The notes under the pieces were generated by a model. It was not told the DNA's origin. It ran no database searches and was given only the letters and a program-made list of their open reading frames with translations. A DNA stretch of 16,893 nucleotides. Origin: Opitutia bacterium UBA7397. GTDB taxonomy: Bacteria > Verrucomicrobiota > Verrucomicrobiia > Opitutales > UBA953. A program made the translations under genes and the position numbers. This document shows, piece after piece, positions 7,585-15,600 of the stretch (positions are counted from its first letter, which is position 1; each line of letters begins with the position of its first letter). The DNA is taken from positions 118,906-135,798 of the forward strand of contig DKND01000044.1 in assembly GCA_002470605.1 (NCBI GenBank). Reading direction: 5' to 3'.

Positions 7585-7679
7585 TTGGTTCGTAAAGGCT
7601 GGATAGCTCAATGGTAGAGCAGTTGACTTTTAATCAATTGGTTCCGGGTTCGAGTCCCGGTCCAGCCACCACGAACCAA
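7585..7679 (+). repeat. 9-bp inverted repeat enclosing tRNA-Lys(UUU) (leader-trailer stem)
   Basis: TTGGTTCGT (7585-7593) is the exact reverse complement of ACGAACCAA (7671-7679). The right arm begins at the last A of the encoded CCA end and the left arm stops three bases before the first tRNA base, so in the precursor RNA the arms would form a stem coaxial with the acceptor stem. It may guide RNase P or 3'-end processing. The second lysine tRNA has the same arrangement with different bases. Confidence 0.6.
7597..7671 (+). tRNA. tRNA-Lys (anticodon UUU)
   Basis: A full cloverleaf can be drawn: acceptor stem GGCTGGA/TCCAGCC (7597-7603 with 7661-7667), D-arm AGCTCAATGGTAGAGC, anticodon stem GTTGA/TCAAT (7622-7626 with 7634-7638), loop CTTTTAA with anticodon TTT at 7629-7631, five-base variable loop, T-stem CCGGG/CCCGG around TTCGAGT, discriminator A at 7668 and an encoded CCA. 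It decodes AAA (and AAG by wobble). It lies 60 bases after rlmB and 97 bases before a near-identical tRNA-Lys with the other anticodon. Confidence 0.97.
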
Positions 7680-7757
7680 ACCCACCCCGCCCATCGGCCC
7701 TGTCGATTTAGCTGCATTTGCTCTTGAACTCCTGCCAGCGAATTGCACTCATTCACA

Positions 7758-7848
<91 letters not shown>

Positions 7849-7849
<1 letters not shown>

Positions 7850-7865
7850 AACCTTTCAAAGGCTT
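7849..7865 (-). terminator. Weak hairpin at the 3' end of the zinc-ribbon gene
   Basis: Read on the minus strand, AAGCCTT and AAGGTTT can pair (one G-U) around the loop TGA, which is the stop codon itself. There is no U-tract after it, so intrinsic termination is doubtful; it may only stabilise the operon's 3' end. It touches the trailer arm of the convergent tRNA-Lys. Confidence 0.25.
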
Positions 7866-8179
7866 CTCCGCTTGGCTTGGAGTCGGCGATATCGGTCGGC
7901 CATATAGGCGGCATGGCAGGCGCGGCAGTAGCTATGATGTGTGCCCGAGGCCGTCAGCCAATGGAACATCTGCAAGGGCAAATCCTGCCCGCATTGGGCA
8001 CACTCTTTCTTATTCACGCGGCGCTTAACCAAGCGCTCCTTGGAACGAAGTTGGACCGTAGTCCCCAAACAGGGCTTACAGAAGGGGTGCAACGCGGCCA
8101 CGCCGTGCAACCGATGAAAGGATTCCAAAGGTTTGGCTTTGTGGCAGAGTCGACAGGTTTTCTTGGGTGGTGTGCTCAT
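7856..8179 (-). CDS. Small basic protein with two tandem zinc-ribbon-like repeats
   Basis: This 107-residue protein has no assigned function that I can name. It contains two C-x2-C-x21-C-x2-C units with identical spacing: Cys 9, 12, 34, 37 and Cys 60, 63, 85, 88, offset by exactly 51 residues. Within each unit PL-x2-FH-x-L and a His before the second Cys pair (17-31 and 68-82) are also shared, so the protein is an internal duplication. Lys/Arg are rich in the linker (45-58) and the tail (97-105), which suggests nucleic-acid or ribosome binding. Similar single ribbons occur next to HNH nucleases in phage proteins, but no HNH motif is present here. The gene is last in the glmM-glmS operon, 85 bases after glmS, and ends 12 bases from the convergent tRNA-Lys. 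No ribosome-binding site was seen. Confidence 0.8.
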   Translation of the reverse strand: MSTPPKKTCRLCHKAKPLESFHRLHGVAALHPFCKPCLGTTVQLRSKERLVKRRVNKKECAQCGQDLPLQMFHWLTASGTHHSYCRACHAAYMADRYRRLQAKRRSL

Positions 8180-8264
8180 GGCGAGACAAGCAAAAGCCAG
8201 CCCCGCCGCCCTGCAACCTGAACGGCCTGAGGTCTATTACCCAGAAATAATAACCGTATTAAAG

Positions 8265-10103
8265 TTATTCGACCGTCACCGACTTCGCCAGGTTACGCGG
8301 CTGATCGATGGCGCAGCCGCGCAAGCGGGCCACGTGGTAGGCAAGTAATTGCAAGGCGACGGCCGCGGGAATGGTCGCCACGAGCGGATCGCAATCAGGG
8401 ATGCGGATCACATGGTCGGCGACGGCCGCGGCGGGGCCGGTCTGCGACACGAGCGCGATGACTTGGGCGCCGCGGGCACGACATTCTTCTGCGTTGCTCA
8501 GAACCTTATCCACGACGGGGGACTGATTCGCGATGACCACGACCGGCGTTCCCGGCGTAAGCAGGGCGATCGGGCCATGCTTCAGTTCGGCCGCATGGTA
8601 ACCTTCCGCATGGATGTAAGATATTTCCTTCAATTTCAGAGCGCCCTCCAAGGCCACCGGATGCATCGGACCGCGCCCTAAGAAGAACGCATGCTCGTGG
8701 GGGGCGATGACGGCTGCCACCTGGGCGATGGCATCATTCTGCGCCAATACCGCTTCGATGAGTTCAGGCAGGCGTTGGATCTGCCGGGCGATCGCCAAAC
8801 CGCGCTCCACCGAAAGGTGGCGACCACGTCCAAGTTTCAAAGCCATCAATAATAGTAGCGCAACCTGACCGGTAAAAGCCTTCGTCGAGGCCACGGAAAT
8901 TTCCGGTCCAGCATGCAAATAGACGCCTCGCCCGGTTTCGCGCGCGATTGTGGAACCCACCACGTTCACCAACCCCATCACCATCGTGCCCTTTTCTTTC
9001 GCCTCCCGGACGGCGGCTAAGGTATCAGCCGTCTCACCCGACTGCGAAATGGCAATCACGAGGTCGTGCGCGTCGACGATAGGATTACGATAACGGAATT
9101 CGGCCGCTTGCTGAACTTCGGAGGATATCGTGGCTAATTCCTCGAAGGCAAACTCGCCGACCATGCCAGCATGAAGGGAAGTACCGCAACCGACCATGAC
9201 AATCCGGCGGATCTCGGCCAACTCGCGCGGCGAGGTACCCATGCCGGACAAAACTGCCGTCCCTTGCAGGGCATCGATACGACCGCGGAGGGCGTTACGC
9301 ACTGACTCGGGTTGCTCATAGATTTCCTTGAGCATGAAATGCTCGAAACCGCCTTTTTCAACGGCTCCCGCTTCGAGCTCAAGATCGGCGACGTCGCGCT
9401 CAATCGGCGCATGGTCGATATCCGTGATGTGGACCGAATCCGCTTTCAGCAATGCGATGTCGCCGTCGTTCAAGTAAATCACGCGGCGCGTATGGGCCAC
9501 TAAGGCCGAAGCATCGGAGGCGACCAAGCATTCACCTTCACCGACGCCGATGACCAACGGGCTGCCCTTTCGGGCGGCGACGATGATGCCCGGCTCATCC
9601 GCGGCCATGACCGCGATGCCATAGGCGCCTTCGACCTGACGGAGCGCGCGCGTGACGGCCTGACGGAGATCGCCCTTATAAAACTCGCCGATCAGCCGGG
9701 AAAGCGCTTCGGTATCGGTCTCCGAGACGAAAACGTGCCCCTTGGCTTCAAGCCTCTGCCGGATATTCCGATAATTTTCGATGATGCCATTATGCACCAA
9801 GCAAATCCGTTGCGAGGCATCACGATGTGGGTGCGCATTAGCTTCCGTCGGCGCCCCGTGCGTGGCCCATCGCGTATGCGCGATGCCAACTGTGCATCGA
9901 CCTTGAAGCTCCTCGCTCCAGATGAGGTCGATTTTTTCGCTCAATTTCGCGACCTTGCCGACAGCCCTCGCGACCACGAGTTCACTACCTTCCTGAAGCG
10001 CCATACCCGCGGAATCGTAACCGCGGTATTCCAGACGGCGTAAACCGCCTAAAAGAACTGGAGTCGCGGACGCGCGACCGACATATCCGATGATGCCACA
10101 CAT
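8265..10103 (-). CDS. glmS: Glutamine-fructose-6-phosphate aminotransferase (isomerising)
   Basis: GlmS makes glucosamine-6-phosphate from fructose-6-phosphate and glutamine, the committed step to UDP-GlcNAc. The start at 10103 gives MCGIIGYVG, placing the N-terminal nucleophile at Cys2; the frame runs open further upstream, but an extension would bury this residue. 612 residues is the family length. Seen: glutaminase domain 2 to about 230 with TRWATHGAPTEANAHPH (78-94) and NGIIENY (105-111); first SIS domain from about 300 with GCGTSLHAG (305-313) and SQSGETADT (353-361); EISVASTKAFTGQ (401-413); a second SIS domain; and the canonical C-terminal tail PRNLAKSVTVE. It starts seven bases after the GlmU-like gene. 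That gap leaves no room for a glmS ribozyme leader. Confidence 0.98.
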   Translation of the reverse strand: MCGIIGYVGRASATPVLLGGLRRLEYRGYDSAGMALQEGSELVVARAVGKVAKLSEKIDLIWSEELQGRCTVGIAHTRWATHGAPTEANAHPHRDASQRICLVHNGIIENYRNIRQRLEAKGHVFVSETDTEALSRLIGEFYKGDLRQAVTRALRQVEGAYGIAVMAADEPGIIVAARKGSPLVIGVGEGECLVASDASALVAHTRRVIYLNDGDIALLKADSVHITDIDHAPIERDVADLELEAGAVEKGGFEHFMLKEIYEQPESVRNALRGRIDALQGTAVLSGMGTSPRELAEIRRIVMVGCGTSLHAGMVGEFAFEELATISSEVQQAAEFRYRNPIVDAHDLVIAISQSGETADTLAAVREAKEKGTMVMGLVNVVGSTIARETGRGVYLHAGPEISVASTKAFTGQVALLLLMALKLGRGRHLSVERGLAIARQIQRLPELIEAVLAQNDAIAQVAAVIAPHEHAFFLGRGPMHPVALEGALKLKEISYIHAEGYHAAELKHGPIALLTPGTPVVVIANQSPVVDKVLSNAEECRARGAQVIALVSQTGPAAAVADHVIRIPDCDPLVATIPAAVALQLLAYHVARLRGCAIDQPRNLAKSVTVE

Positions 10104-10110
10104 AAGTAGT

Positions 10111-11019
10111 TTAGGAAAGCAGGTCGCGATCGACGATCGCCCCCGGCAAAGTGGTGAGGCTCGGCCAAATCTTACGGCCAGGGTAGATGGAGGTATTGAT
10201 TCCAGTATGCACTTTATCGCCAATGATGGTCCCGAATTTACGCCGGCCGGTTTCGACCAGGGCTCCGGCGACCATACTGCGATGCGCTTTACCATCGTGA
10301 CGAAGATTGGAAGAAATCGTTCCGGCTCCCAGGTTCACGCCTTGGCCTAAAATTGAATCACCGATATAGGCCAGGTGACCCACGTTCGTTTGGTTAAGCA
10401 AAATAGAATTCTTAATCTCAACAGCCTGCCCGATGTGGCAACCATCGCCGATCGAAGTGGAGCCTCGGATATAACAATGTGGACCGATCTTGCAGTTGTC
10501 GCCGATGACGACGTCGCCCTCGATGACCACCCCGGGCAAAAGTCGCGTGCCCTTGCCAAGCTGCAAGCGGCCCTTGACGTAAAGCACCCCCGTCCGGACC
10601 AACCAAGGATGAAACTCCAGCGGACGGCTGAACTTAACCTTGGCCGCCAAGGCCGCTTCGTTCGCCCGAAGCAGATCCCAACTGTAGGAAATTGAAAATG
10701 ACTTCGAAGCGACTTGCGTAACAGCACCCGCCTGGGCTTTTCGGACCAAGACCTTACCGTCGGCCTGCGTCAAGATACCCACAGTGCCATCGACAAGAAA
10801 AGCGAGCACATCATTACCGTCTAACCAAGCATCGACCTGAACTTCTAATGTAGCTATTTCGCCGGGCGAAGGATCAACGCCGGCCTGCAAAAGGGCCGCC
10901 GTCTGATGCTGCCTTAAAGGGATGTTCGCCAGCGGGAAATCCGCCAAAGAGCGCGTCAACGTCAAGGGATGACAACCGGCGGAGTCAGCGGACCCAACAA
11001 AGATAAACGTCGGTCTCAT
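10111..11019 (-). CDS. GlmU-type glucosamine-1-phosphate N-acetyltransferase with reduced N-terminal domain
   Basis: The C-terminal half (about 150-300) is a left-handed beta helix of hexapeptide repeats. It carries the GlmU acetyltransferase signature GHLAYIGDSILGQGVNLGAG (214-233) with the likely catalytic His215, followed by TGINTSIYPGRKI (272-284). It should acetylate GlcN-1-P with acetyl-CoA. The N-terminal part is only about 140 residues and lacks the G-G-x-G-T-R-M nucleotide loop of normal GlmU. PLTLTRSLADFPLANIPL (18-35) instead resembles the start of the alternative bacterial GlmU family, which is longer. Uridylyltransferase activity is therefore doubtful. Its ATG overlaps the glmM stop (ATGA), and glmS follows after seven bases. 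Confidence 0.85.
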   Translation of the reverse strand: MRPTFIFVGSADSAGCHPLTLTRSLADFPLANIPLRQHQTAALLQAGVDPSPGEIATLEVQVDAWLDGNDVLAFLVDGTVGILTQADGKVLVRKAQAGAVTQVASKSFSISYSWDLLRANEAALAAKVKFSRPLEFHPWLVRTGVLYVKGRLQLGKGTRLLPGVVIEGDVVIGDNCKIGPHCYIRGSTSIGDGCHIGQAVEIKNSILLNQTNVGHLAYIGDSILGQGVNLGAGTISSNLRHDGKAHRSMVAGALVETGRRKFGTIIGDKVHTGINTSIYPGRKIWPSLTTLPGAIVDRDLLS

Positions 11020-12374
11020 GCGAGGTCAGCGAAATCGGCCATGACGGCGTCAGCGAAAAGCTTAGACCAGCGATCGACCTCTCCTTGCTCCCGATGCTCG
11101 ACGAGGATGCGCAGTTTGTTCTCCGTCCCGGAATAGCGGATCAGGTGGCGGCCGGTCTGGCCAAAAGCAGCGTCGGCTTTTGCCAGCGTTTCCTGCAAGC
11201 GTGACAGCTTCTCCAAGGCGACCTTGGCTTTGACTTTCATATTAACGAGCGACTGCGGGTATTCTTGCATGCCTTGGGCGAGGTCAGCCAAGGTTGCTCC
11301 TTTATTTCGCATCATACGCAGCACCTGCAAAGCGCTCAAGATTCCGTCCCCGGTCGTCGCATAATCCGCAAAGATCAGGTGACCAGAATTCTCGCCGCCA
11401 AAAGAAAGCCCGTCCTTCCGCAGCGCCTCGATCACATAGCGATCACTCACCGGCGTAGTCACCACGCCGATGCCTGCATGACGCATGGACTCATGCAATC
11501 CGAGATTCGACATCACCGTGCAGACCATCTTGTCGCCTCGAAGGCGGCCTTCCTGGTGCAACGCCAAGGCGCAGAGAGCTAGAATGCGATCCCCCGAGAC
11601 CGCGGCGCCAGAGGCGTCGGAAAAGATCACCCGATCCGCATCCCCATCCAAGGAAATGCCGACGTCGGCCCCATGCTCGCGCACCAACACGCCCGCCGCT
11701 TCGGGATGTAAAGCTCCACAGCCGGCATTGATATTCATACCGTCCGGATCGACGCCCATCTTCACGACCTTTGCACCCAGTTCCTTAAAAATAAGCGGCG
11801 CGAGCAGATAGCCTGCGCCATGCCCACAATCGACGATGATCTTCATTCCCGCCAGAGACGCTGGCCCTAAGCTCTGCTTTGCGTATTCGATATAACGACC
11901 CCGGGCATCATCGATGCGATAAGCTTTGCCAATCTTGTCTCCGGTCACGCCGGAGGACTTGATATCTGATAAAATATCTTTTTCGACCAAGGCTTCGAGC
12001 TGATCGGACAACTTATAGCCGTCAGGTCCGAAAATCTTGAGCCCGTTATCCTCATAAGGATTATGCGAGGCGGTTAACATGATGCCGGCGCCACAACCCA
12101 TGGACTTGGTCAAGTGAGCGACTGCCGGAGTCGGCATCGGACCGACCAGAAAAACATCCATCCCACTGCCGACCAAGCCGCTCGTTAAGGCGGTCTCTAA
12201 CATATAACCCGAGATCCGAGTGTCCTTGCCGATGATAACACGGTTATGATTCGCCCCGCTCGACTTGAGCACCCTGGAAATAGCTTGGCCCGTCCGTAGC
12301 GCGATTTCGGGCGTTATCGGGTATTCGTTGGCTTTACCACGGATGCCATCCGTTCCGAAGAGTTTGGTCACCAT
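11016..12374 (-). CDS. glmM: Phosphoglucosamine mutase
   Basis: GlmM converts GlcN-6-P to GlcN-1-P through a phosphoserine intermediate. The 452 residues match the family. All four functional loops are present: TASHNP with the phosphorylated Ser103 (101-106), the Mg-binding DGDADR (243-248), the sugar-binding GGENSGH (326-332) and the phosphate-binding RYSGTEN (413-419). The start MVTKLFGTDGIRG is the family N-terminus, and an AAGGAA ribosome-binding site precedes it. It is the first gene of glmM, GlmU-like, glmS and the zinc-ribbon gene; the next gene overlaps it by four bases, so the operon is tightly coupled. The promoter should lie in the AT-rich spacer shared with the divergent cytochrome-type gene. 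Confidence 0.98.
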   Translation of the reverse strand: MVTKLFGTDGIRGKANEYPITPEIALRTGQAISRVLKSSGANHNRVIIGKDTRISGYMLETALTSGLVGSGMDVFLVGPMPTPAVAHLTKSMGCGAGIMLTASHNPYEDNGLKIFGPDGYKLSDQLEALVEKDILSDIKSSGVTGDKIGKAYRIDDARGRYIEYAKQSLGPASLAGMKIIVDCGHGAGYLLAPLIFKELGAKVVKMGVDPDGMNINAGCGALHPEAAGVLVREHGADVGISLDGDADRVIFSDASGAAVSGDRILALCALALHQEGRLRGDKMVCTVMSNLGLHESMRHAGIGVVTTPVSDRYVIEALRKDGLSFGGENSGHLIFADYATTGDGILSALQVLRMMRNKGATLADLAQGMQEYPQSLVNMKVKAKVALEKLSRLQETLAKADAAFGQTGRHLIRYSGTENKLRILVEHREQGEVDRWSKLFADAVMADFADLA

Positions 12375-12381
12375 GCCCTTA

Positions 12382-12387
12382 TTCCTT
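12382..12387 (-). promoter_or_regulatory. Ribosome-binding site of glmM
   Basis: AAGGAA on the minus strand (TTCCTT as written) ends seven bases before the glmM ATG. It is one of the few clear Shine-Dalgarno sequences in the window; most internal operon genes rely on stop/start overlap or very short gaps. Confidence 0.6.
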
Positions 12388-12442
12388 ATTTATCCATTAT
12401 TTTTGCAAGTTTAAATGAGCGAAATCACTCTTTTATGAATGA

Positions 12443-12461
12443 TATGACTGAGTTAGTCATA
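12443..12461. promoter_or_regulatory. 19-bp perfect palindrome upstream of glmM, candidate operator
   Basis: TATGACT (12443-12449) and AGTCATA (12455-12461) are a perfect 7-bp inverted repeat around GAGTT. On the minus strand it runs into TATCAT (12444-12439), a 5 of 6 match to a -10 hexamer that would give glmM a leader of about 58 bases, so the palindrome would fill the spacer of that promoter. No good -35 was found. It could bind a dimeric regulator of glmM, of the divergent gene, or of both. Confidence 0.4.
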
Positions 12462-12483
12462 AAAACCTAAATCGCCAAAGAAA

Positions 12484-12507
12484 GTGGGTAATATGTGAAT
12501 AACCCAC
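12484..12507. repeat. 6-bp GC-rich inverted repeat in the glmM/cytochrome-gene spacer
   Basis: GTGGGT (12484-12489) pairs with ACCCAC (12502-12507) over 12 intervening bases, with two further A-T pairs possible inside after a mismatch. It lies in the same 273-base divergent spacer (12375-12647) as the 19-bp palindrome. No U-tract follows on either strand. Confidence 0.3.
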
Positions 12508-12637
12508 CCGAGATTTAAGACTGAAACTCTTCAAGCAAGCATTTGCGAGATTTGGCCAATGCAAGTCGAAGCCAAGAAAGCCCTACTGCCAGAGAGCAGA
12601 AAAAGGGGGACCGAAAAAAACCTCTACTGGAACAACC

Positions 12638-12644
12638 AGGTGGG
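12638..12644 (+). promoter_or_regulatory. Shine-Dalgarno-like site that decides the start of the cytochrome/DUF1553 gene
   Basis: AGGTGGG lies a few bases before the ATG at 12648 and much too far from the next in-frame ATG at 12666. The frame is open back to an ATG at 12543, but that start would place about 35 charged residues before the signal peptide. Confidence 0.45.
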
Positions 12645-12647
12645 CTT

Positions 12648-15600
12648 ATGTGTCCTACCCCTACGATGTCATCGTCCTGCAACATCGTCGTCCTTGTAAG
12701 CCTCTTGGGCATCACAAGCTACGGCGCCGATGAATCCGTGGATTTCAACCGGGAGGTCCGTCCCATTCTCTCGGACCGGTGTTATGGCTGTCATGGTCCG
12801 GACGCGAACAAGGGCCGAAAGGCCGGACTTCGTCTCGATGAAAGCGAGGGTGCGACGAAGAAACTCAAGAGCGGTGAAATTGCGGTCGTCCCAGGCGATA
12901 TCGAAAAAAGCGCAATGATTCCCCGCATCTTTTCGACCGATCCCGAGGAAATCATGCCACCGCCGGAGTTGCACCGTCCGCTTTCGGCCAAGGAAAAAGA
13001 TATCTTGAAACGTTGGGTTAAACAGGGCGCTAAATACGATCCTCATTGGGCGTTTGTGAGTCCGGTCGCTCATGCCGCACCAGCCGTGGCAGATCCGTCC
13101 TGGCCGAAAGATCCGCTCGACGCCTTCGTCGCCGTCCAAGCCGCCAAAGCAGGACTGAAGTTATCCCCTCCGGCCGATCGTGCCACCTTGCTTCGTCGCG
13201 CATCGTTCGCGCTGACCGGACTGCCACCGACCAACGGCGAGGTCGACGCCTTCCTCGCTGATAAGTCTGCTGACGCTTATGAAAAGCGCGTCGATGCCCT
13301 GCTGGCTTCTCCCCGCTTCGGCGAACACCTGGCCGTGAACTGGCTCGATCTTTCCCGCTACGCTGACACCTGGGGCTACACGGGTGACAACCCCATGTTC
13401 GCTTGGCCTTGGCGCGATTGGGTGCTGAAGGCGTTTAATGACAACAAACCCTATGACGAATTCCTGACCGAACAGCTCGCCGGCGACCTACTACCCGACC
13501 CAACGCAGGAACAACGGGTGGCCACGGCCTATAATCGCCTTCACCGGATGACTTTCGAAGGAGGATCCATCGCCGAAGAGTTCCGCCAAGACGGTATCAA
13601 TGACCGCGTGATGACCGCCGGCTACGGCTTCATGGGCCTGACGTTGGAGTGCTCGCGCTGCCACGACCACAAATACGACCCTATCTCCCAACGGGACTAC
13701 TATTCGATGGCGGCGATGTTCGGTGACCAGAACGAAAATGGTCTACTTTCATACCACGGAGAAGTACCTCCGCCCTTCGTCCGTCTCTTCAAATCCGATG
13801 CCGATCGGAATAAGGAAGCCGAACTACGGGCCACCGTGCGTGCAGCGGAACAAGGCCTAGTGACTACCCGCAACGTCACGGAGAAGGTAGCCGTCACGGT
13901 GCCAACTCCGCTCGCCCATTTCCCGCTCGAGTCTTTCACGAAGACCGGCGTCGACGATAGCGTGGCGGGACGTAAGCCAGCCAAGTTCGAACGTCGTGGT
14001 TCCCCTGAAGACCTCCAGCTTGTTCCGGGCGTCAAAGGTCAGGCGGTGAAGTTCGACGGTGATGCCGGCTTCATCCTTCCGGAATTCAAACAGCTCGGTC
14101 GCTTCGATGCGTTCACGTTCTCGGCCTTCCTACGTCTCGGCGAGAAGAACGCTCGCGCCACGGTGCTCCATGCCACCGGTCGCTATACGGGTGACGGTGA
14201 TGCCTCAGGCGTCGAACTCCTGGTCGATCACGGCAAACTTCGCTGGAGCATGATTCACCTCTGGCCCAACAGCGCGGTCTCCATCGAGACTGCCACCGAG
14301 TTTCCGGTCGGCACCTGGCAGCGCGTAACGGTCACTTACGACGGTTCTTCCAAAGCAGCTGGACTGCACATCTATCTGGATGGCCGCGAAGCGAAGACGA
14401 CGATTTTGCGCGACACGCTGAACGCCAAACCGCGCGACAACGCCCTCGAGATCGGTTCGCGTTCACGTGACGCCGGCTTCCGTAACGGCTCCCTCGACGA
14501 GATTCAGCTCTGGCGCACCTCCCTCACGGCGGCTGAAGTCGCGGTGCTGCATGGCGCCGACGCTTTGACTCTTCCTGAGTTAGTTCTAGCCGAGCATGCG
14601 CGCCTTCGAGCCAATCCAACTTATACCCAGGCTTGGTCTCGGCTTCAGGAAGCCCTGCGAGCCCTCGCCGCCCATCAGGACTCAGCGCCGGCCTTCTTCG
14701 CGATGGAACACTCTGACCTCGCCCCAAAAAGCTATGTGCTGACCCGCGGCGAATACGATAAACCCGACCTCTCCAAACTTTGCGAACCTGGCGTCCCCGC
14801 GCGTATCTTCCCTTGGAATGACTCCTTACCGAAGAACCGCCTCGGTCTCGCCCGCTGGATGACTGATCCGAAACACCCGCTCACCTCCCGAGTGATGATC
14901 AATCGTTTATGGGCGCAGGTCTTCGGCTCTGGTCTGGTAAATTCGAGTGAGAACCTTGGCATGCAAGGCGATCTTCCCTCCCACCCAGAACTACTCGACA
15001 CCTTGGCCGTCGATTTCATTCACAGTGGTTGGAACACCAAAGCGATGCTACGCCGCCTGGTTCTGAGCGCCACCTTCCGCCAGTCTTCGACCCCGACAGC
15101 CGAAGCACGCGAAAAAGACCCTTCGAACAAGTATCTCGCCCGCGGCCCGGTCCTCCGCCTCACCGCCGAGATGGTCCGTGACCAAGCCCTACTCGCCGCC
15201 GGCACGCTCGTCGAAAAAGTCGGCGGCGAAAGCGTGCAGGAATCTGCCAACCGTCGAAGCCTCTACACCTACCGTAAGCGCACGGCCCCTCCCGATAATA
15301 TGCTGATCTTCGACGCTGGCTCGCGCGAAGTCTGCCAACCTAAACGTCTTAATACCAACACCCCGCTGCAGGCGCTGGTACTCTTGAATAATACGGGCTT
15401 CGTCGAAGCCGCCAAGAACCTCGCGATTAAAGTAAGTAAGTCCGCAGCTGAACCTACGGCGCAGATTTCCCAAGCTTTCCGGAATGTATGCACGCGTGAC
15501 CCACGCCCCTCCGAGCTCGCCGCCCTGAACGAACTTTATATCGCGCAGAAAGCGAATCCGCCGCAATTCGCCCAGGTCGTATCGACGCCAACTAAGCCCG

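Noticed and set aside
7877..8221. 114-codon plus-strand frame opposite the zinc-ribbon gene
   Set aside because: The minus strand carries the regular Cys repeats; the plus frame shows no motif.
10104..10110. glmS ribozyme or riboswitch
   Set aside because: Only seven bases separate glmS from the preceding gene and no ribozyme-like core is seen.
10104..10295. 64-codon N-terminal extension of glmS
   Set aside because: GlmS needs Cys2 at the mature N-terminus; the extension also overlaps the GlmU-like gene.
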